Source: CALMFG01 sp963666035
Lineage (GTDB): Bacteria; Bacillota; Clostridia; Christensenellales; CALMFG01
Reading direction: 5' to 3'
Assembly: GCA_963666035.2 (NCBI GenBank)
Contig: CAXXJI010000019.1
Coordinates: 253,503-317,502, forward strand
DNA: 64,000 nucleotides
The position numbers and the translations under genes are program-made. Under the pieces are notes generated by a model, which had not been told where the DNA came from, did not search any database, and saw only the letters and a list, made by a program, of their open reading frames with translations. Shown here piece by piece: positions 1 to 8,779 of this stretch (the first letter of the stretch is position 1; every line of letters starts with the position of its first letter).

Positions 1-199
1 AGCGGTCAGTCAGACGCTTGCACAGTGCCTTGAACGCATCAATGCCTTCAATGCGCTGAATGGAATCCTGAAAAACGATGCCCTCGTGATAATACGGAAA
101 TATATGCGACCAGTCCGGTTTCCCATCCGTGTTATATGTTTTGGACCAAAGCGCAAGAATATTCTCCTCATTCAATTCCAAAATCGCCTTTCCCGTCAT
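1..199 (-). CDS. NTF2/SnoaL-like protein, N-terminal part (runs off the window)
   Basis: The first 66 codons of a gene whose end lies before base 1. The translation has the pattern of small SnoaL/NTF2-like cone-fold proteins: an N-terminal helix (LALWSKTYNTDGKPDW), then HIFPYYHEGIVFQDSIQ and a helix starting GIDAF. These proteins bind small ligands or act as small isomerases or hydrolases, and the exact role cannot be read from this fragment. An AGGAGAGA ribosome binding site precedes two consecutive ATG codons (202 and 199). The second has the better spacing and is taken as the start. Confidence 0.6.
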   Translation of the reverse strand, partial: MTGKAILELNEENILALWSKTYNTDGKPDWSHIFPYYHEGIVFQDSIQRIEGIDAFKALCKRLTDR

Positions 200-468
200 C
201 ATTCTCTCCTTGCTTGTTTTTCTTACAAAAACATACCCGTGATTATTCTATCTCCTAAATTATACCATGTATAGTTGCTTTGCACTACTTCTATGATTAC
301 CTGACGTCATTGCCTCTTTCGCGCTCAAGCAAAAGTAATCCTCCTTTTTTTATATGCTAATTTTTCTGTGGATATGGGTACACTATTTTATCATGCCTGA
401 TTATTCACCCGGTTGTCCTATCGTTTAATTAATGCTACTATATAATAATTAAAACATAAGGAAATAAG

Positions 469-1302
469 ATGCGTCGATTAATACCACTAATTCTGCTTAG
501 TGTTTTCTTTATTAGCTGTTCCAAGAATTCTAATGCATTTAGAACCTCTTTTTCAGCTTGGCAAAATGACAGTGCTGACGTATCTGCAGAGGAAACCCGC
601 GGCCCGAAGAACACCCCTCCTACCGCCGAGGAATACCCTGTCAATGTCTCGTGCAGCCCTTCCGCCTTTGTTCAAACACCGATACCCGCACCAACGCATT
701 ATGATGGAAGGACACGAATCGCAGAAGGGTTCTACTATAAACCGCTGGATGATGAGATTAAGAAAATCATAACCGGTTCAAGCTATCCTTCCGAATCTCA
801 AGACGATATCACCTATGTAGATTTAAATTATGTCAAGGTACTGCACTATAATTTTGAAGGGGAAGTTTGCGAAGGCGAATTGATTGTCGCCGCAGACTTG
901 GCCGATGAAATCACGCACATCTTCTACCAGCTGTACCTCGCCGAGTATCCACTGACCAGCATCCGACTGATTGATGAATTTGGCGGCAGTACCGGAGACC
1001 GCGCTTCCATGTCCGCCAACAACACCTCGGCGTTCAATTACCGTGTAGTGGCCGGAACCCATACGCTCTCAAATCATGCTTTCGGCAGAGCGATTGATAT
1101 CAATCCGATGATGAACCCTTATGTGAAGGGGGATTATGTCTCGCCAAAGAATGGATCCGCTTATGCTGATCGAAGCCATATCATCCTCGGGATGATCGAC
1201 AAACATGACCTTTGCTATCAGCTGTTTACCGAGAACGGCTGGTTCTGGGGCGGAGATTGGTCATCGATTAAGGACTATCAGCATTTCGAAAAAATAGATT
1301 GA
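469..1302 (+). CDS. M15-family (VanY-like) metallopeptidase lipoprotein
   Basis: Predicted extracytoplasmic zinc peptidase acting on peptidoglycan stem peptides (D-Ala-D-Ala carboxypeptidase or L-Ala-D-Glu endopeptidase type). The 277-aa product begins with a short lipoprotein signal ending FISC, so it should be lipid-anchored at the outer face of the membrane. Residues 30-80 form a Pro/Thr-rich linker. The C-terminal half has the M15 zinc site: SNHAFGRAIDINP supplies the first His and the Asp, and DYQHFEK supplies the last His. AAGGA lies 6 bases before the ATG. It stands alone, 39 bp ahead of the acyl ligase gene, next to a probable envelope acylation locus, which suits a cell-wall role. 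Family clear, substrate not. Confidence 0.8.
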   Translation: MRRLIPLILLSVFFISCSKNSNAFRTSFSAWQNDSADVSAEETRGPKNTPPTAEEYPVNVSCSPSAFVQTPIPAPTHYDGRTRIAEGFYYKPLDDEIKKIITGSSYPSESQDDITYVDLNYVKVLHYNFEGEVCEGELIVAADLADEITHIFYQLYLAEYPLTSIRLIDEFGGSTGDRASMSANNTSAFNYRVVAGTHTLSNHAFGRAIDINPMMNPYVKGDYVSPKNGSAYADRSHIILGMIDKHDLCYQLFTENGWFWGGDWSSIKDYQHFEKID

Positions 1303-1341
1303 TTACCGCTAATAATTTTTTATAAGAGAGAGGACAACCCA

Positions 1342-2799
1342 TTGAATTTACTGGATTTATTAGATTCCCGTGCCACGCAATACAATCAAAAAGCGCTTTT
1401 AATGACCGACGATAGAACTTATTCCTATGCCGATTTCAAATCCTCGGCATTGGATATTGCGTATGCACTCGTAAACGCCGGGGTCAAGCACGGTGATAAA
1501 GTGGCCATCATTATCGAATCCTATGATGCGTTTTTTGCATCGTTGTTTGCTGTCTGGATGGCGGGCGCCACCGCGGTACCGCTGAATGTCAGCTTAAGTC
1601 AAAACGATTTGCAAAGTCTGATCGATCGCTCCAAATCTTCGTTATTATTATATGAAGACACCAAGTTCGAGGGTTTTACTATTGATAAGAAAACCAAGAT
1701 CGATGAAATTGAGAAAACCGAAATTCAGGTGCCCTTAAGCCCTCTCGCGGATTCGGATATTGCTGTCATCATGTTCACATCCGGCACCACCGGCATCCCG
1801 AAAGGCGTTGTTCAGACCTTCTTTTCACAGACCGAAAATGCTTATCTAACCTGTGAAAAGCTGGGGCTCGGTGAAGAGGATCGCGTGTTCATCAATACGC
1901 CGCCCTATTTTACCAGCGGCCTTTGTCACTTCACCACCATGCTGAACGCCGGCGGCAGTCTGGTGGGCAGCAAAGGGTTTGTTTTTGGCAAAGACCTGCT
2001 CACCAAAATGGAGCAGACCGGGAGTACTGGATTTGGCGGTGCTCCGGCGCATCTGGTGCGCGTGGTTTCCACCATGGAAGAACCCTACACCAATCCAAAA
2101 ATCAATTTTTGGATGAGTTCAGGCGATCATCTGCCGAAGAACATCATCGAGCGTGCGGCGGCCATTCTGCCGCATGTCCGTCTTTTCAACGTCTATGGTC
2201 TCACCGAGGTCTCGGGACGTTTCTGTATTTTAAGACCCGAATTCACCCAAACCAAACACGGTTCGGTCGGGACACCGATTGGGGATATGACCGCGACCGT
2301 TGTGGATGCCGACGGCAATCCTGCGGCTCCCGGCGAAATTGGCGAAATCAATGCAAATGGCAACCTGGTCTTTGAAGCTTATCTGGATATGCCCGAGCTG
2401 ACCGAAAAAGCGAAAGGCCCCTATGGGTTCCGTACCGGTGACTTTGGTTATATGGACGCAGACGGGTTTGTGTTTGTTGAAGGCCGTAAAGACGATATTT
2501 TCAAGCGCGGTGGGGAAAAAGTCTCAACCAACAAAATTAAACAAGTGCTTTTAGACCTTGATCTTTTTAAAGATGTGGCTGTAGTGGCCAAAGATGATAT
2601 GCTGATGGGCAAAGTGCCTGTTGCCTGTGTGGTGATGAAGGATGACACGTCATTTAATCGCATGACGATACTTAAAGCCTTACGCGGTAAAATTGAGGAT
2701 ACGCATATCCCGGCCAAAATCATTCAGCTGGATGAAATACCAAGAACGGGTTCAGGGAAGGCGATTATGGCGAAACTTCGCGAAATTGTTGAAGAGTAG
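1342..2799 (+). CDS. AMP-forming acyl ligase (DltA/acyl-CoA synthetase superfamily)
   Basis: Adenylate-forming enzyme of 485 aa that activates a carboxylic acid with ATP and passes it to a thiol (CoA or a carrier protein). Visible motifs: the phosphate loop FTSGTTGIPKG at residues 145-155, VYGLTEVSG near 287, the hinge region RTGDFGYMD with GRKDDIFKRGGEKVS, and PRTGSGKAI near the C-terminus with the catalytic Lys. The start is TTG, after GAGAGGA. By overall sequence it looks like small-acid acyl-CoA synthetases rather than canonical DltA. Nearby are a carboxylate importer, a DltC-like carrier, an MBOAT protein and a DltD-like protein, so it may load the carrier at 6926. That pairing is inferred from position; the substrate is unknown. 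Confidence 0.85.
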   Translation: MNLLDLLDSRATQYNQKALLMTDDRTYSYADFKSSALDIAYALVNAGVKHGDKVAIIIESYDAFFASLFAVWMAGATAVPLNVSLSQNDLQSLIDRSKSSLLLYEDTKFEGFTIDKKTKIDEIEKTEIQVPLSPLADSDIAVIMFTSGTTGIPKGVVQTFFSQTENAYLTCEKLGLGEEDRVFINTPPYFTSGLCHFTTMLNAGGSLVGSKGFVFGKDLLTKMEQTGSTGFGGAPAHLVRVVSTMEEPYTNPKINFWMSSGDHLPKNIIERAAAILPHVRLFNVYGLTEVSGRFCILRPEFTQTKHGSVGTPIGDMTATVVDADGNPAAPGEIGEINANGNLVFEAYLDMPELTEKAKGPYGFRTGDFGYMDADGFVFVEGRKDDIFKRGGEKVSTNKIKQVLLDLDLFKDVAVVAKDDMLMGKVPVACVVMKDDTSFNRMTILKALRGKIEDTHIPAKIIQLDEIPRTGSGKAIMAKLREIVEE

Positions 2800-2818
2800 T
2801 AAAGAGCCTTCTCATTGC

Positions 2819-3697
2819 TTAACTATCAAGCGATTTAATAAATTTTAAGCAGTATTGTGTGAATATCTGTATCGATGGGTCGGATGCGTTTTCTTTTTTA
2901 TAAATCACCCAGTATTTCACGTTAAAATCCGGATGGATGATGGGAAGATATTGCAGGTTATTGTGCTCACTGCTGACAATAAAAGCTTTTGGCATCACCG
3001 AAACCCCAAGATTGTTTGAAATCGCTTTTAATATCGCATTGGCATTATTGTGTTCCCCTGCGATTTCCAGCGGAATATCAAGTTCTTCAATCACCTGCCG
3101 GATGCGACTTCCCTCTTCACGGAGCAGCAACGGAAATCCGGAAAGATCCGCGGCGTGCAGAGCCTTTTCATTTTTGATCGGGTAGGATTGATGCGCCACC
3201 AGCACAAGATCATCGGTATAGAGGGGCACTGCCGTCAGTTTAGGGTGTATGACGGTGGCCGAGGTGATTATCGCAACTTTAAGCTGATTATCGACAATAG
3301 CATTTTCTATAAACGGTGCATTGTTGACGATGCTGGAGATACGATAGGCTGGATTTTGTACCAAAAAACCCTTAACTAGGTTAAAGAAAAAGGTCTCTCC
3401 GATCGTTACGCTGGCTCCGACGGGCAACGTGATTGCCTGCTTTTTTTCTCCCATATCCTTTTCCAGTGCCGCCAGTGCCGAGATCATATTGACTGCATAT
3501 ATGCGCATCTTCTCAGCATCGGATGTGGCACTGAGCCGATTGGATATCCGGTTAAACAGCCGAACGCCATAGTTTGCTTCCAGCTCGGCGATGGCCTGGC
3601 TGACCGTCGGCTGTGTGATAAACAGCTTTTTAGCCGCCTGGGTCATGCTGAGCGAATCATAAACCGCTAAAAAGATTTCTAAATGACGAATTGTCAT
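2819..3697 (-). CDS. LysR-family transcriptional regulator
   Basis: Regulator of 292 aa with the N-terminal winged helix-turn-helix typical of LysR (LEIFLAVYDSLSMTQAAKKLFITQPTVSQAI and following) and a periplasmic-binding-like effector domain for the remainder. It faces away from the TctCBA importer across a 164-bp gap that holds a 16-bp palindrome. That is the usual layout for a LysR protein controlling a neighbouring carboxylate transport operon. The effector is then probably the transported acid or a product of it. GGAGGG suits the ATG at 3697 better than the upstream TTG at 3703. Ligand inferred only from context. Confidence 0.9.
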   Translation of the reverse strand: MTIRHLEIFLAVYDSLSMTQAAKKLFITQPTVSQAIAELEANYGVRLFNRISNRLSATSDAEKMRIYAVNMISALAALEKDMGEKKQAITLPVGASVTIGETFFFNLVKGFLVQNPAYRISSIVNNAPFIENAIVDNQLKVAIITSATVIHPKLTAVPLYTDDLVLVAHQSYPIKNEKALHAADLSGFPLLLREEGSRIRQVIEELDIPLEIAGEHNNANAILKAISNNLGVSVMPKAFIVSSEHNNLQYLPIIHPDFNVKYWVIYKKENASDPSIQIFTQYCLKFIKSLDS

Positions 3698-3752
3698 TTT
3701 CAATATCCCTCCATTTGAATAACATCATTATATCACAATCGATGATTTAAGC

Positions 3753-3768
3753 ATAGGCATTTGCCTAT
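3753..3768. promoter_or_regulatory. Palindromic LysR-type operator
   Basis: ATAGGCA-TT-TGCCTAT, a perfect inverted repeat with 7-bp arms and a 2-bp spacer, in the gap between the divergent LysR gene and the tct operon. A TATGAT -10-like box for the tct genes lies downstream at 3820-3825. Position and symmetry fit an autoregulatory LysR site that also activates tctC; binding is inferred. Confidence 0.55.
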
Positions 3769-3861
3769 ATCCAATATCAGTTATTTATATACAAAAATGT
3801 ATCTCTTTTTTTCGCACAATATGATATGCTACACCCAGTAAATAGGAGGTGCTTTAAGCAT

Positions 3862-4800
3862 ATGAAAAAAATAATTGCAGTCATTATCATTCTTGCCATG
3901 TTGTTTGCGTTTGCCGGCTGTACCGCCGAAACCAGCGCTTATCCGAACCGTGCCATCAAAGTGATCGTGCCCTTTGGTACTGGCGGCGGAGCCGATCAGT
4001 TTGCAAGAATTCTTGAGCAGGAAATTGAAACCAATACCGATATGGACCTAACCATTGTTAATGTCCCGGGCGCTGCAACTGCCGTCGGATTTGAAAGCTT
4101 TATGAAGGAAGATGCAGACGGATATACCATCATGATTGCAACCACGGATACCATCATCAATTTGGCGCAAGGCATCTCGGAAGGTGATATCTCAGAGATT
4201 GAAGCGATCGCCGTCCCCCAGCTCAACGTGGACATGTTGTTCATCAATGCTGACGAAACGCGCTTTACTAATTTCGATGAGATGGTGGCCTATTCAATCG
4301 ATAATAACGTTGAAATTCAAGTGGCAACCTTGGGTGTTGAGGGGTCTGAATTCCTCACATTATCCGCTATCTCCGAAGTCACCGGTGCACAGTTTGCACT
4401 GATTCCGTACAGCGAACCCGGCGAAAGATATGCCGCGCTGGCCGGCGGACATGTAGATGTGCTGTTCGAACAGCCCGGAGACGTCCGTTCTTTTGTTGAC
4501 AGCGGTGAATACATCCCAGTTATTTCAATGTCCGAAAATCGTTTGGAAGCGTTCCCCGATGTCCCCTGTTCAGTTGAGCTTGGCATCGATGTCACCAGCG
4601 GTTACTGGCGCGCGCTGCTGATTAAATCCGATGTACCGGAAGCTTATAAGAAAATCTTAAGAGATGCGATTTTAGATGCGATTGATACACAAACCTATCA
4701 GGAATATGCTGACGAAAAGTATCTCAACCTAAGAGAAGGCTACTATGACAAAAAAGCCGTTTCGGATTTTATCAATTCGGAGTATAATTACTACAAATAA
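3862..4800 (+). CDS. tctC: TctC-family solute-binding lipoprotein (tripartite tricarboxylate transporter)
   Basis: Extracytoplasmic binding protein of the TTT family, which captures carboxylates for a two-subunit membrane carrier. The 312-aa product starts with a lipoprotein signal ending FAFAGC. It then shows the family's opening YPNRAIKVIVPFGTGGGADQFAR, which lines the ligand carboxylate pocket. The ATG at 3862 is chosen because the signal peptide begins there and an AGGAGG precedes it; an upstream in-frame ATG at 3826 would place 12 unrelated residues before the signal. First gene of the tctCBA operon, 23 bp ahead of tctB. Substrates in the family include citrate, tartrate, aromatic acids and other dicarboxylates; which one applies here is unknown. 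Confidence 0.85.
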   Translation: MKKIIAVIIILAMLFAFAGCTAETSAYPNRAIKVIVPFGTGGGADQFARILEQEIETNTDMDLTIVNVPGAATAVGFESFMKEDADGYTIMIATTDTIINLAQGISEGDISEIEAIAVPQLNVDMLFINADETRFTNFDEMVAYSIDNNVEIQVATLGVEGSEFLTLSAISEVTGAQFALIPYSEPGERYAALAGGHVDVLFEQPGDVRSFVDSGEYIPVISMSENRLEAFPDVPCSVELGIDVTSGYWRALLIKSDVPEAYKKILRDAILDAIDTQTYQEYADEKYLNLREGYYDKKAVSDFINSEYNYYK

Positions 4801-4823
4801 ACTTTCATCTTAAGGAACAAGGA

Positions 4824-5297
4824 ATGATTCAAATAATTAAAAAGTATAAAGCAACGATAGTGCTCTTAGCACTATCGTTGTTGTGTGTATATGACTTAAG
4901 CCGGGCTGATTCTCCTGACGACATCGGTCTAGTTTTCCCCAAAGTCATTGTAGGGCTTTTGATATTGACCTCTGTGCTTCTCGGGTTTTCAACCTTTTTT
5001 AAAAGTCGAAAACAAAGCTCTGACGAAAATACATCAACCGGTTTTAAGATGCCCTGGATGATCCTTGCCAGTATGGTTGGGTACATTCTGCTTTTGAATG
5101 TATTTGGCTTTTTTATCTTAACACCGTTTTTTGTTTTTTCATCTGCTAAGCTATTCGGCGTTAAGACCAAAGCGAGTATCATTTTGGCGATATCCTTAAC
5201 TTTGATTATCTATCTGCTGTTTGTAAAGCTATTGTTCGTTCCTTTCCCAAGCGGCATATCCATATTTAAACGTCTCAACGAGATGATTCTTTACTAG
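4824..5297 (+). CDS. tctB: TctB-family small membrane subunit
   Basis: Hydrophobic protein of 157 aa with four predicted membrane spans: near residues 8-24, 38-56, 76-100 and 113-135. A charged loop lies between spans two and three. This is the size and topology of the small TctB (DUF1468) subunit. It lies between the binding protein and the large subunit, 12 bp before tctA. Sequence conservation in TctB is weak, so the call rests on topology and gene order more than on motifs. It is intact, unlike tctA. Confidence 0.75.
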   Translation: MIQIIKKYKATIVLLALSLLCVYDLSRADSPDDIGLVFPKVIVGLLILTSVLLGFSTFFKSRKQSSDENTSTGFKMPWMILASMVGYILLLNVFGFFILTPFFVFSSAKLFGVKTKASIILAISLTLIIYLLFVKLLFVPFPSGISIFKRLNEMILY

Positions 5298-5309
5298 GGG
5301 GAAAGACGC

Positions 5310-6797
5310 ATGTTTGATTTAATGCTCGGCGGATTAGAATCCATTTTTACTTTTAAAGCACTGCTGATGATTGTTCTCGGTGCGGCCATCGGGCTCATCT
5401 TCGGGGTAATTCCCGGGCTTGGCCCCACCGTTGCGGCAACGCTGCTGATTTCTTTTACATACTCTATGGATCCCGCCATGAGTATGATCCTGATCGCCAG
5501 TGTATATGTTTCGGCAACCTTCGGCGGCTCGCAAACCGCCATCATCTATAATATTCCGGGCTCAGCCGAAAACGCCTGCACCGCCATTGACGGCTACCGC
5601 ATGACAAAAAAAGGACAGGTATCTGACGCACTGGGTGCCGCCATCTATGCTTCTTTTCTCGGCGGGCTTTTGGGATGCCTAGTTTTAATATTCTTCACGC
5701 CCTTTCTCGCCAAAGTGTCCTACTTATTTGGCGCGTATGATTATTTAGCTTTCGCGCTGTTCGGTCTGGCCGCGGTCATCGGTATGCAGAAAAGCCTGCT
5801 GAAAGGTACCATTTCAGCCTTAATCGGAATCACCGTCGGCATGGTCGGCATCTCCCCCATAGACGGTTCGGCTGTATTGACTTTTGGCAGCTCCGAACTC
5901 TATGGCGGTATTAAGCTAATCCCCGTGATGCTGGGTATGTATGCCGTGGCCGAAGTTTTCCATCAGGCGCATGCCAACTTCAAAGAGGAATTCCATTTTG
6001 AAGAGAAAATGAAGATCAAAGCACCCTCGGCTAAAATCATCGGGAAAATCAAATATGTCATTTTACGGTCCAGCATAGTCGGCATCCTCATCGGTATCCT
6101 GCCGGGCGTCGGCGCGGTTTTGGCTAACTACATCGGCTATTCGGTGGAAGAAAAAGTTCAGTCCGCTTCTCCCCATCACGAAAAGAAAATCGGCACCGGC
6201 GATGTTCGCGGTGTGGCCGCTCCCGAAGCTGCTAACAACGCAGCGGCTGTCGCCACATTCATCCCCATGCTGGCGCTGGGCAATCCCCGGCGGAGCAGTC
6301 ACCGCGATATTGCTCGGTGTGTTTGAAGTTCACGGCATCCAGGCCGGACCCTATGCTGTTCTCCACCAACGCGGATCTGGTTTATACGCTGTTTATGGGG
6401 CTTTTGCTCATCAATATTTTCATCATCGCCATCGGTTACGCCGAGATTAAAGGCATACAGCGCCTTTTGCATGTCCCCAAAGGGATTATCTTCCCGATCA
6501 TGCTGGTTTTTGCGGTGGTTGGTTCTTTCGTGGTAGCTAACAGTTTCGTGGATGTTCTGATTATGCTGGCTATTTGGTGTTCTAGGCATCACTTTAAAAG
6601 AAAACGGCTTCAGTGTGCCTATTATGATCTTAGGCATCGTCTTGGGCGATATTTTGGAATCGAATTTTGCACGGCTGATTTTATCCAATTTCCGTTTTGT
6701 GGATTGTTTCACCCATCCAATCGGCCTTTGCTTTATGTTGCTCTCGCTTGCTTTTCTCGCTTTCCCATTGGTACGCAGACTGCAAAAGAAAGCATAG
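5310..6797 (+). CDS. tctA: TctA-family large membrane subunit, broken by three single-base insertions
   Basis: Large permease subunit of the tripartite tricarboxylate transporter. The first frame carries the signature GVIPGLGPTVAATLL and the GSQTAIIYNIPG region, and later PEAANNAA. Reading continues in other frames: IPGGAVTAILLGVFEVHGIQAGP after an extra base near 6282, MLFSTNADLVYTLFMG after one near 6352, and LGITLKENGFSVPIMILG after one near 6574. Removing these three bases gives 494 aa, the family's usual length, with no other stop. The repeated single-base nature suggests sequencing error, though decay cannot be excluded. If real, the importer would be dead. Confidence 0.8.
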
Positions 6798-6925
6798 CCC
6801 TATCTTGATAATTAAAATTGAAAAACTTAAATTTTGTTTTTTCCGAGTCACACATTGACAAGCACACCTTAGGTGGTAAAATAAATAGAATTGGTTTATA
6901 TAAGAGAAAAAGGAGACATAATCTA

Positions 6926-7168
6926 ATGGATATGATTCAAACAATCAAGACAATGATTGAAGAGGACTTACTTGAAGACCCCATCGAAATTAAGGAGGAT
7001 ACTTCCCTTTTTAAAGATCAGGTGTTGGATTCACTTTCACTTTCCATGCTTGTGGCGTTTATCGAAGACACCTTTGAAGTTAAGGTCAAGCCGTTGGATA
7101 TAGTCTACGAGAACTTTGATACACTGAACAATATTAAGGCTTTTATTGAAAGAAAAAAAGCGGAATAG
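6926..7168 (+). CDS. Acyl carrier protein, DltC-like
   Basis: Small acidic carrier of 80 aa. The motif VLDSLSLSML near residue 35 contains the Ser that receives 4'-phosphopantetheine, in the DSLS context typical of DltC and related stand-alone carriers. Helices on both sides (MIQTIKTMIEEDLLED and TLNNIKAFIERKKAE) complete the four-helix fold. The ATG at 6926 follows AGGAGA; upstream codons in frame are not coding-like. It is 128 bp after tctA and converges on the MBOAT gene. It should hold an activated acyl group in the cytoplasm for the MBOAT protein, with the ligase at 1342 as likely loader. Which acid it carries is not visible. Confidence 0.85.
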   Translation: MDMIQTIKTMIEEDLLEDPIEIKEDTSLFKDQVLDSLSLSMLVAFIEDTFEVKVKPLDIVYENFDTLNNIKAFIERKKAE

Positions 7169-7222
7169 CAAGAATCATAAGTCATCAGGCATTTTTTAAT
7201 TCTTACACGAGCTATAAAAAAC

Positions 7223-7260
7223 AAAAACCGACTGCCTTTTTATGGGTATCGGTTTTTTTT
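7223..7260 (+). terminator. Intrinsic terminator after the carrier protein gene
   Basis: AAAAACCGA pairs with TCGGTTTTT around an inner stem that includes one bulge and one G-U pair, followed by a run of eight T. It lies between the convergent carrier and MBOAT genes and reads best for the plus strand. Confidence 0.6.
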
Positions 7261-7315
7261 GTTCTGTGTCTGATTTTATTGTATCGCTCAGGCTCTCATC
7301 AATATAGCGTACAGC

Positions 7316-8542
7316 TTATCCAAACAAGTGGTATATAAATTTCGGAATGGCGAGAATAGCATCCCGATAGACTTGTACCGCTTCGGTAAACGACCCGCCA
7401 GAGATGAAAGAATAACCCAGTGAAATATAGTAGAATGTCAAAAGATGCGAGAAAAAAACTACAACTTTATTTTTAAATAGATTTTGCAACACATTATGCT
7501 TTCTTTTGTATCGATCAAACCAAGAAAACAATACCAATCCCGTGGCGTGATGCACCCCCCAAGCCAGCCAGCTTAGGTTGATATGATGCCACATACCCAT
7601 AAAAATCATGCTTGCATAAAGGCCGATCCACACTTTTCTTGTCAGGCCATAAACCGGAAAATAGATGTTGGTCGTACACCATCCGGACAAGGTCATATGC
7701 CAGCTTCTCCAAAACTGGCTGACATTTCTTTTCCAAAGCGGTCGGTTAAAGTTCTCCGCAATCCGATAGCCCAACAGCTTGGAAAAACCAATCGCTAAAT
7801 CAGTGTAAGACGAAAGATCAAAATAAGACTTGATAAAAATCATCGCCACAAAAACATACGGTTGAAGCGGCTGGAACCATGGTATTGAATAGGCAAAATT
7901 CTCTTCCAGGGCCGTCATAATATAGTATGAGATAATGACATCGGTAATTACAAATTTCTTAATGTACCCTTTTATAATGCGCTTTATGCCTTCAATATAA
8001 TCATCTTTTGAAAAATCATCAATATGCGCAGCTTGAAAAGACCTGCAGCTTTCAATGGGGCCGGAAGCAAACGTTGGCAGAAAAAGTATATACGCCGCAA
8101 TATGCAAAAACTTCGGCGAAGTGATAAATCCCCTTTGAACATCCAGAATATATTGTAAAATTTTGATGAAAAAATAACTGATACCAATCGGGACAATGAT
8201 ATTAAAGCCGCGTATACTAGTCCTTCCAAACAACGACTCAATCATATCCGGGCCGTATTTACCAACGGCGAGCACGCAGACCGCAATGAAAATACCGGTC
8301 AGCGAAAAGAATTTAAGTGATATCCTTTTTTTGTTCTCCACGCTCAATTTCGATAAATAATAGAGTAAGAGTACAACACCATAGACGATAAACAGATAGA
8401 CAATGTGAATCAGTGCAATGACAACAGATGAATATATCGTAACAATCAGCGCTTTGGTATCGTAACGAAACCTGAATTTCCAAAGCATCAAACTCAACAG
8501 GACAAATGAGAAAACAATGTAGTAATTCGTAAAAATCTGCAT
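7316..8542 (-). CDS. MBOAT-family O-acyltransferase, DltB-like
   Basis: Polytopic membrane protein of 408 aa in the DltB/AlgI branch of the membrane-bound O-acyltransferases. These take an acyl group from a cytoplasmic thioester and move it to the outer face. Visible: about ten hydrophobic spans, the FLPTFASGPIES region, NFNRPLWKRNVSQFWRSWH (the conserved cytoplasmic segment), and MWHHINLSWLAWGVHHATG with the essential His. The protein ends KFIYHLFG. FIYHLF matches the FxYxxF pattern of the C-terminal acyl-shuttle hexapeptide found fused to some MBOAT proteins, with one extra Gly. It follows the DltD-like gene and microprotein in one operon. The RBS is weak. Confidence 0.88.
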   Translation of the reverse strand: MQIFTNYYIVFSFVLLSLMLWKFRFRYDTKALIVTIYSSVVIALIHIVYLFIVYGVVLLLYYLSKLSVENKKRISLKFFSLTGIFIAVCVLAVGKYGPDMIESLFGRTSIRGFNIIVPIGISYFFIKILQYILDVQRGFITSPKFLHIAAYILFLPTFASGPIESCRSFQAAHIDDFSKDDYIEGIKRIIKGYIKKFVITDVIISYYIMTALEENFAYSIPWFQPLQPYVFVAMIFIKSYFDLSSYTDLAIGFSKLLGYRIAENFNRPLWKRNVSQFWRSWHMTLSGWCTTNIYFPVYGLTRKVWIGLYASMIFMGMWHHINLSWLAWGVHHATGLVLFSWFDRYKRKHNVLQNLFKNKVVVFFSHLLTFYYISLGYSFISGGSFTEAVQVYRDAILAIPKFIYHLFG

Positions 8543-8555
8543 TAAAAACCGGTGA

Positions 8556-8577
8556 AAAGCACACGTTTGTGCGCTTT
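8556..8577. other. Hairpin between microprotein and MBOAT genes
   Basis: AAAGC and GCTTT arms, one A-C mismatch, then CAC/GTG closing a GTTT loop, in the 90-bp gap between the microprotein stop and the MBOAT start. No clear T-run follows on the minus strand, so it may be a processing or translation-control element rather than a terminator. Confidence 0.35.
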
Positions 8578-8632
8578 ATATCCTTCCTTTATTTACATTT
8601 TCTTTATAGCAGGTTTTTTCTTCAAAGTATTT

Positions 8633-8779
8633 TTAGTATCCAACATACCGAAATTCACTAAAATCAAATCCACTTAGGACAATGCTAAAGAGAATAAAAA
8701 ATGCGACAGTCCATAGCAAGACTTGAGCCACCATACCAAGTGTTTCAAAGTTGAATATTTTTTTAAGAAAATTTTTCAT
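8633..8779 (-). CDS. 48-aa membrane microprotein with C-terminal acyl-shuttle motif (DltX-like)
   Basis: Short gene between the DltD-like and MBOAT genes. Its ATG overlaps the TGA of the upstream gene (ATGA), implying translational coupling. The product has a basic N-terminus (MKNFLKKIFNF), one hydrophobic span at about residues 15-36 (VAQVLLWTVAFFILFSIVL) and a short outer tail ending SEFRYVGY. This is the size, topology and position of DltX. The final six residues, FRYVGY, fit the aromatic hexapeptide (F-x-Y-x-x-aromatic) in which the middle Tyr accepts the acyl group from the MBOAT protein and hands it to the DltD serine. The canonical ending is closer to FIYNEF, so this is a divergent member. 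Role inferred from motif and context. Confidence 0.75.
   Translation of the reverse strand: MKNFLKKIFNFETLGMVAQVLLWTVAFFILFSIVLSGFDFSEFRYVGY

Noticed and set aside
1923..2375. Long open frame overlapping the acyl ligase on the same strand
   Set aside because: Composition is unlike a protein and it lies wholly inside a well-supported gene.
1342..2799. Calling the ligase DltA
   Set aside because: The sequence resembles small-acid acyl-CoA synthetases and D-alanine specificity cannot be shown; only the superfamily is stated.
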